A program made the position numbers and the translations under genes. The notes beneath the pieces are model-generated. The model had not been told where the DNA came from. It ran no database searches and saw only the letters and a program-made list of their open reading frames with translations. A DNA stretch of 64,000 nt from Coptis chinensis (Eukaryota; Streptophyta; Magnoliopsida; Ranunculales; Ranunculaceae): positions 103,437,501 to 103,501,500 of the forward strand of contig CM027378.1 in the NCBI GenBank assembly GCA_015680905.1, in the 5' to 3' direction. Shown here piece by piece: positions 59,121 to 64,000 of this stretch (its first letter is position 1; each line of letters opens with the position of its first letter).

Positions 59121-59992
59121 CTGCTATTGTGGCTACTACAACTTTTCCATATTTATTACAAGTACATGGGAGGGGTATAAAAAGCATCAACTTCTTCCTC
59201 TGGCTCCAGCATGAACTGAGTGCAAGAAAGTTGCCTTTAGTTTCCATTTGTAATTCATTTCTATTGTACCACCCGAGCTTTTGCAAGCATCTATTGACTC
59301 TAAAAATATATGCCAGTTTTCTTTTGATATTTCACTTCTTAAAGGTGTGTTATCCTCCCTTAATATAATAATATATGATGCTTTCCTGCATATCCAAGAC
59401 ATGACCTACTTCACAACACTTCTTTACAAGGTGTTGGGCTTGCATACAAAAGACTGGTGCATAGAGTCTTCTGGGTCTATGCCAGCATTCCATACTCGAT
59501 CCCATATTCTCATGTCCCAACACCTGACTATCATGCGGCAACATTCATAACACTTCTAAGATTGGTTTGTAATGAATTTGCATTTGCAAACTAGTCTTTG
59601 AATATTATCACAACATGAAATTTATCTAATAGGTTTTTAACCTAACATCACTACAATTGCATTATTCAATGATTGTGCATCCTTAATTTGAAGTGTTTGA
59701 TTGTGTATTATCTTTAATTTTCTTTATTTTGTATTTTATTTTTAATTTTTTTTAGATTTCATTGAGTTAGGAAACAAAAAATATATTATTATATTTGTCA
59801 AGGAAAAAAAACCATATAAACAAACACTGACAAAACTAGCAAATCTCATATTTTCTCACTATAAATTTTTGCAAACAAACACTGGCAAACTTATATTTTT
59901 CCATACTACAAATTAGTCTGCCAAAACTCTAGTGGGAAAATACTGACAAATCTAATATTTTCCCACTACAGATTTGCCACTAAACAAACACA

Positions 59993-60983
59993 TAAATAGA
60001 AAATTCAATGGTAGTTTGTGTGCATTCATATACATACTTGAGCAAATCATACATGCCCAACATTAGGATATGTGATTTTTTTTTTTTTTACATAAATAAG
60101 AACCACATCAAAAAAGGAAAAGTTAATTGATGAAAAAATTCTATACATTACATCGATTTCTAGGTTATATAAAATTATAAACTGATCTATGTCCATTGAT
60201 AAGATGCTAGCTTGAAGCATTGAAGGCAACAAAAACAATTGCTAACACAGTACTTTTTTTTTTGGTAACTGCTAACATAGTACTTGAAAGTTTGTCCATT
60301 ATATATATATTTTTAAATCTCATAACTTCATAAGAGGAGTTACAGACTAAAAATTCAATTTGGAGGAGGTCCGATTCGGACATATCTTGTTGCCCACTTG
60401 GCCAATTTATGGGTCTCTCCATTGGTATTACGTTTTATCCAAAAAAAACAGTATTTGACTCATTATTTATATTATAAACTTGGAAGCTTGTCCATTGATA
60501 AGTTTGGAGTAATTGCTAACACAGTACTCAGACAAACATTTAGAAAACATTAAAAAAAAATAATTAAAAGACAATCAGGATTCAGGAGTAATAAATTTAG
60601 GAAGGGATGTGGCACAGCAGTACAGCACATGGTACATATATTGCGAGTTTGCGACTACTTCCATAATGCATGTCCAGTTCTGAGGGATGGTGGTCTACTG
60701 GTCCTTCTATGAATAGTCCTACCAAGAGAACATAATAGACCAAAATAAGTGGTGTCCCTTGTCTGGCATTCTCATCAATTTTAGCTTGGCATCAAATGTG
60801 CCCATCCATATCAGTTTGCTTAGAGACCTGTTAATAGAGTAATTTAGATTTTAGAGACTATATCCTCCTACATTTCCAGGTGTTATTAACTTATTTAAGT
60901 ATTATATATTTTATTTTCGCTGAAAAATACCCGAAAATTATTCTATCAAGATCAGGCGCACTTTACTATATTAAAGTTTCAAC
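59993..60983. other. Intergenic, nothing recognised
   Basis: AT-rich with short microsatellite runs (TA at about 60300). No supported gene or repeat. Confidence 0.4.
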
Positions 60984-61394
60984 CAGTGTTTATAATTCCG
61001 AATGAAATATCATAATTCTGTCGGATATTTTGATTTTTAAAAAAGAAACGGAAAAAACAATATAAAATCAAAATATTGATAATTTCTAAATTAGTTAAAA
61101 TCAAAATATGACATGAGTTGAAATATTGTGAATTTAAGAATTTCAAAATCCCAAACCCAAAAGAAATGAAATTATTTGAAAACAGTTCGAACACATATAG
61201 AGTACAGGGGATTTCAAAATTTCAAAAATCTGAAAAACTGAAATTCATAATATTTTGAGTTTTCGACCCATGTTATATTTTGATTTCGATTAATTTTGAA
61301 ATTATCAATATTTCACTCTATAGTGTTTTTTTCATTTTTTTAAAACCGAAATATTCCACAAAATTATGACATTCCGTTTGGAATGGTGAACACT
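60984..61394. mobile_element. Foldback MITE with CAGTGTT ends
   Basis: CAGTGTTTATAATTCC at the left and, inverted, CAGTGTTCACCATTCC at the right. Both continue as ATGAAATATCATAATT- and ACGGAATGTCATAATT-like sequence. Internal arms (ATCAAAATATGACATG with ATCAAAATATAACATG inverted) bring the fold to nearly the full 411 bp. CAGTG ends suggest hAT, but the flanking 8-mers do not match. Confidence 0.65.
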
Positions 61395-63080
61395 GAGTAA
61401 GCTAAACCAATTCGTTTGATCATTTCGACCGTAACGAGGGTTGAATTGTTGAAAGAAAACGTTGTTTTGGTAGAGGGACTAAAAACAAAGCATTTCTATT
61501 TATGAAACTTTATCACAAACTTCATAGTGACATATTTCGGAATCTTTATGGGAAAATTGGTGGGTCTCTATTTCCCAAACACAGGCATTTAACGTGCACC
61601 TAGGGATAGCTCCAGAGCTTCATTCACGTCCACAGCATTCAAACCACCTCCAAAAGCTTGCAGTTTAGTACAGAGAAAATATTTGACCGTTGCAAAAGTG
61701 TTACCAGAGTGTAGTCTCTTTCTGTGTGTCCAACGGTTGAAAAATGTAAGAAGTCTCTCGAAACATCACGCCGTTATTGGTTAGTGACATGTGGCAGTCA
61801 TACGCCGGTGATCAAAGACAAAAAGAGAGAAGAAAATCATTTAAACTGAATTTTATTTATTGGTAGGAATAGTGACAGCGTGGGCACAGAATCCGGATAG
61901 AAGCAGATAACGGTGAGTGAACGTGGGACCTGGTCAATATGGTTTGATTAGGAAAACTCAGATCTTTCCAGCTAATGCCACGTGTTAATGCTTAGCTGCT
62001 GTTCACAGTATCCTCAGTGGCTTTGGCGGTTTGGCCCATGTTTCATGATTGATTAAGCAGACTAAACTAAACACTAAAGAAGGTTCAGTTTTCAGAGAAT
62101 GTTATAATCTGCACTGTGTTCATTAACTTAAGATGCATTTTATTAATAAAACTTGGACTGAAGTGGTGGCACGTGGCAGATTGATTTACATGACAGCCTT
62201 TTTTGCAACAATAATTATAGGGCGACATTCTTTCTGGCATGGTTAGTGACATTGATGACATTGCAAGCCTATATTTTATTCTTTAACATTTTTTCCACAT
62301 GACAAAAAATAAAAAAATCGAAAATAGTCTCCAATCTTCTCCTTTATACAATATTGACTCTACGCTTCCTTTTCTATTTCCACTGGTGAATACCCAACTG
62401 GACCAATTTTAGATTTAAGAAAAAAGATAAAAAAAAAAATCGAAAAAAAAGGATGGTGTATTGGTGTCTTTATACTGGTTCGTTTGTTCTAATTAGAGAC
62501 AAAATCTCGCTATAGTGAAAAACTTGTGAAAACCATTTTTTATTAATGAATTATTGAAATTCTCTTTTCTAACCAACCAAATTCTCAAATCATTAGAGAT
62601 GAGTTTCCTTTTAATTTACAGGGCCTAAGGGTATGAAATAAAATTTGTGCCTCATTTTGTAAGTAGTAGATAAGAAATCATTATATATATATGAGAAAAT
62701 CAGTAGTGATCACAATCTGAAATTGATAATTTGAGAGGATGTTGGATATTGATAAATGACTAAATGGGTGGAAAAAATAAAGAGAGTAGTAGAGTAATTG
62801 TGTTTTATTTGGTTTGAGTTGAGAGAAATCAGAGAAGTAGAAAACTGCAAGACACGTCAACCAATCACTAAATCGGGCCAAAATGTCTGTCTCCGTAGAA
62901 TTACTCTTTTTGCAAAGCTTAAAGTCTAGTGAGCATGGCCGAAAATTTCCATGTCCATGTACTCACCAAGGCCCAAACATCCAATCTATTTAAAAATTCA
63001 TCTCAATTTTTGAGTTGGCCTTAAGCCAAACCAATGGAGAAATAGGTGTCAGCCGCATTGTTCTCCATGTTCATATTTTC
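61395..63080. other. Intergenic, nothing recognised
   Basis: Contains ACGTGGCA/CACGTGGC phrases (61785, 61978, 62168) that could be G-box-like sites, but no adjacent gene is in view to give them meaning. No supported ORF. Confidence 0.35.
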
Positions 63081-63083
63081 TAA

Positions 63084-63767
63084 GAGTCCAATGGAGGGGT
63101 GCTATATAGAGCTGCTATACTACTGCTACTATATAAAATTTTTAGTAGCTTAGCTAAATTTGGCATGCTAAAACAGAAAAAGACTTCAGTCCTCAACGCT
63201 TAGGATCGAAGTGTGTCCAAAGCGGCTGAGGACCACACATTTGGTATTTTTTGTTTTTTTAAAAATATTTTTGAATACTTTTTGTGTGAAAGTGCTTATG
63301 TGGATACCAAATGTGTGGTCCTCAGCCGGTTTGGATGCACTTCGGTCCTAAGCGCTGAGGACCGAAGCTTTTCTCACTAAAACATGAAAAACCAATCCAA
63401 TAGATTTTTTTTAGCATTTTGTGAAATTGTTGGATGGTTTTCTGCTGTCTTCAACTATTTACTTAAAATGAACAGTGATCGTAAACATTAAAATTGAACA
63501 ATATCATAAATAGTGATAGACAACATAAAATATGTCGTATGTTGAACAATAACAGTGAACAGTGTTGTGAATAGTGATAGACGCCTTTTAACACATGGAC
63601 GATCTGTCGTCTGTCTCCCGAAACATATCTTTAGTAACTACTAGATAAGACTACAAATTTGACTAACCAAATTTAAGAGCCTTCTAATAGCCCATTAAAA
63701 TGGGTTTTTAGTGTTTAGGATGTTATATGACTTTTATTAGCTATATAACACCTCATTGGACTTGCTC
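63084..63767. mobile_element. PIF/Harbinger-like MITE, TAA target duplication, with nested hairpin
   Basis: Left GAGTCCAATGGAGGGGTGCT and right, inverted, GAGCAAGTCCAATGAGGTGT are followed by TATATAG on both sides and flanked by TAA (63081-63083, 63768-63770). These ends and the TAA duplication fit a Tourist-type MITE. The interior was split by the hairpin element at 63182-63370. Confidence 0.75.
63182..63370. mobile_element. Hairpin element nested in the MITE
   Basis: CTTCAGTCCTCAACGCTTAG and, inverted, CTTCGGTCCTCAGCGCTTAG continue as GAAGTG(T/C)(G/A)TCCAAA and CGGCTGAGGACCACACATTT on both arms. Two arms of about 68 bp surround a T-rich loop. Such a structure could form a stable RNA hairpin if transcribed. 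No clear target duplication was found. Confidence 0.75.
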
Positions 63768-63770
63768 TAA

Positions 63771-64000
63771 TGGAGTACTGGCGTGCAATGCCCAAAACTA
63801 CCCTCATCAACTATATAAGAGCATTCTCAATGCAAGTCAATATTTTCTCCATCTTATCACTTCCACGTTAGCAGTATTTTCCCATTTTATCACCATTTTG
63901 GTGAAAAGCAAGGTGCAATTGCCTAATGTAAAGGTGATTATTAATTTCGGATGAGATGTTAGATTTCGTCTGGATGTAAAAATTAAAAAAACACTCTGGA
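63771..64000. other. Window edge, possible start of another GAGCATTCTC MITE
   Basis: TAAGAGCATTCTCAATGCAAG at about 63817 resembles the left end of a TAA-targeting MITE, but its partner would lie beyond the window. Confidence 0.3.

Larger units (their letters stand above)
48170..59992. mobile_element. Outer inverted-repeat element enclosing the CACTA nest
   Basis: TGTGCTTGTTTAGTGGCAAA at 48170 is matched, one mismatch, by the inverted complement ending at 59992. Both sides are followed by repeated subterminal words (TTTTCCCACTAG, TTTGCCACTA, GGCAAACAC) within about 250 bp. Between them, on each side of the CACTA element, lie GT-rich minisatellite stretches (49120-49235 and 58793-59110) that would be one continuous region without the CACTA insertion. 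No target duplication was found, so the superfamily is open (Mutator or hAT are candidates). Confidence 0.5.

Noticed and set aside
1-64000. CRISPR arrays, operons, origins of replication, intact retroviral or Polinton-like elements
   Set aside because: Nothing of the kind is visible; the sequence is a plant nuclear segment.

Overview
The window looks like a nuclear chromosome segment of a flowering plant, probably a eudicot. It is AT-rich, its genes have short exons and GT-AG introns, and long gene-poor stretches are packed with DNA-transposon debris. I cannot name the species. No viral, organellar or bacterial sequence was recognised.

Layout. 1-603: decayed 3' end of a FAR1-related (FRS) gene. 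2456-2529 (-): tRNA-Glu(UUC), lying head-to-head with a 13-exon membrane acetyltransferase gene of the HGSNAT family (2768-10726, +) whose fourth intron is swollen by nested elements. 16116-17124 (-): an FD-type bZIP gene (partner of florigen). 21608-25006 (+): an organellar mTERF gene (MTERF18/SHOT1 family) whose central block is triplicated in frame. About 7 kb further, at 28796-30500, is its tandem paralogue with a single block and a disrupted N-terminus. Similarity upstream and downstream of both shows a segmental duplication of about 21.24-28.05 kb and 28.47-31.7 kb. 36532-41883 (-): a six-exon La-related protein of the LARP1b/c group, with a 3.2 kb intron splitting the La motif. From 42 kb to the end no intact host gene was found.

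48-60 kb is a transposon nest. A pair of inverted repeats (48170/59992) encloses an approximately 9.6 kb Pack-CACTA element (49236-58792). This carries spliced-type fragments of EMC3, BMS1, COG7, a protein disulfide isomerase and a TBL gene, and also an internal CACTA remnant with a Ulp1-type protease end. Many MITEs were delimited elsewhere: three PIF/Harbinger-like (TAA/TTA target duplications), several hAT-like (8-bp target duplications), an unclassified 812-bp element and a tRNA-derived SINE.

The two most unusual things are the in-frame triplicated MTERF18 gene beside its single-block paralogue, and a group of hAT-like MITEs each built almost wholly from its own short, self-complementary DNA word (for example CGATATATCG, CGAATTATTCG, GTGTCCGACAC). 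The retained genes do not form one pathway: flowering (FD), mRNA binding (LARP), organelle gene expression (MTERF18) and a membrane acetyltransferase.
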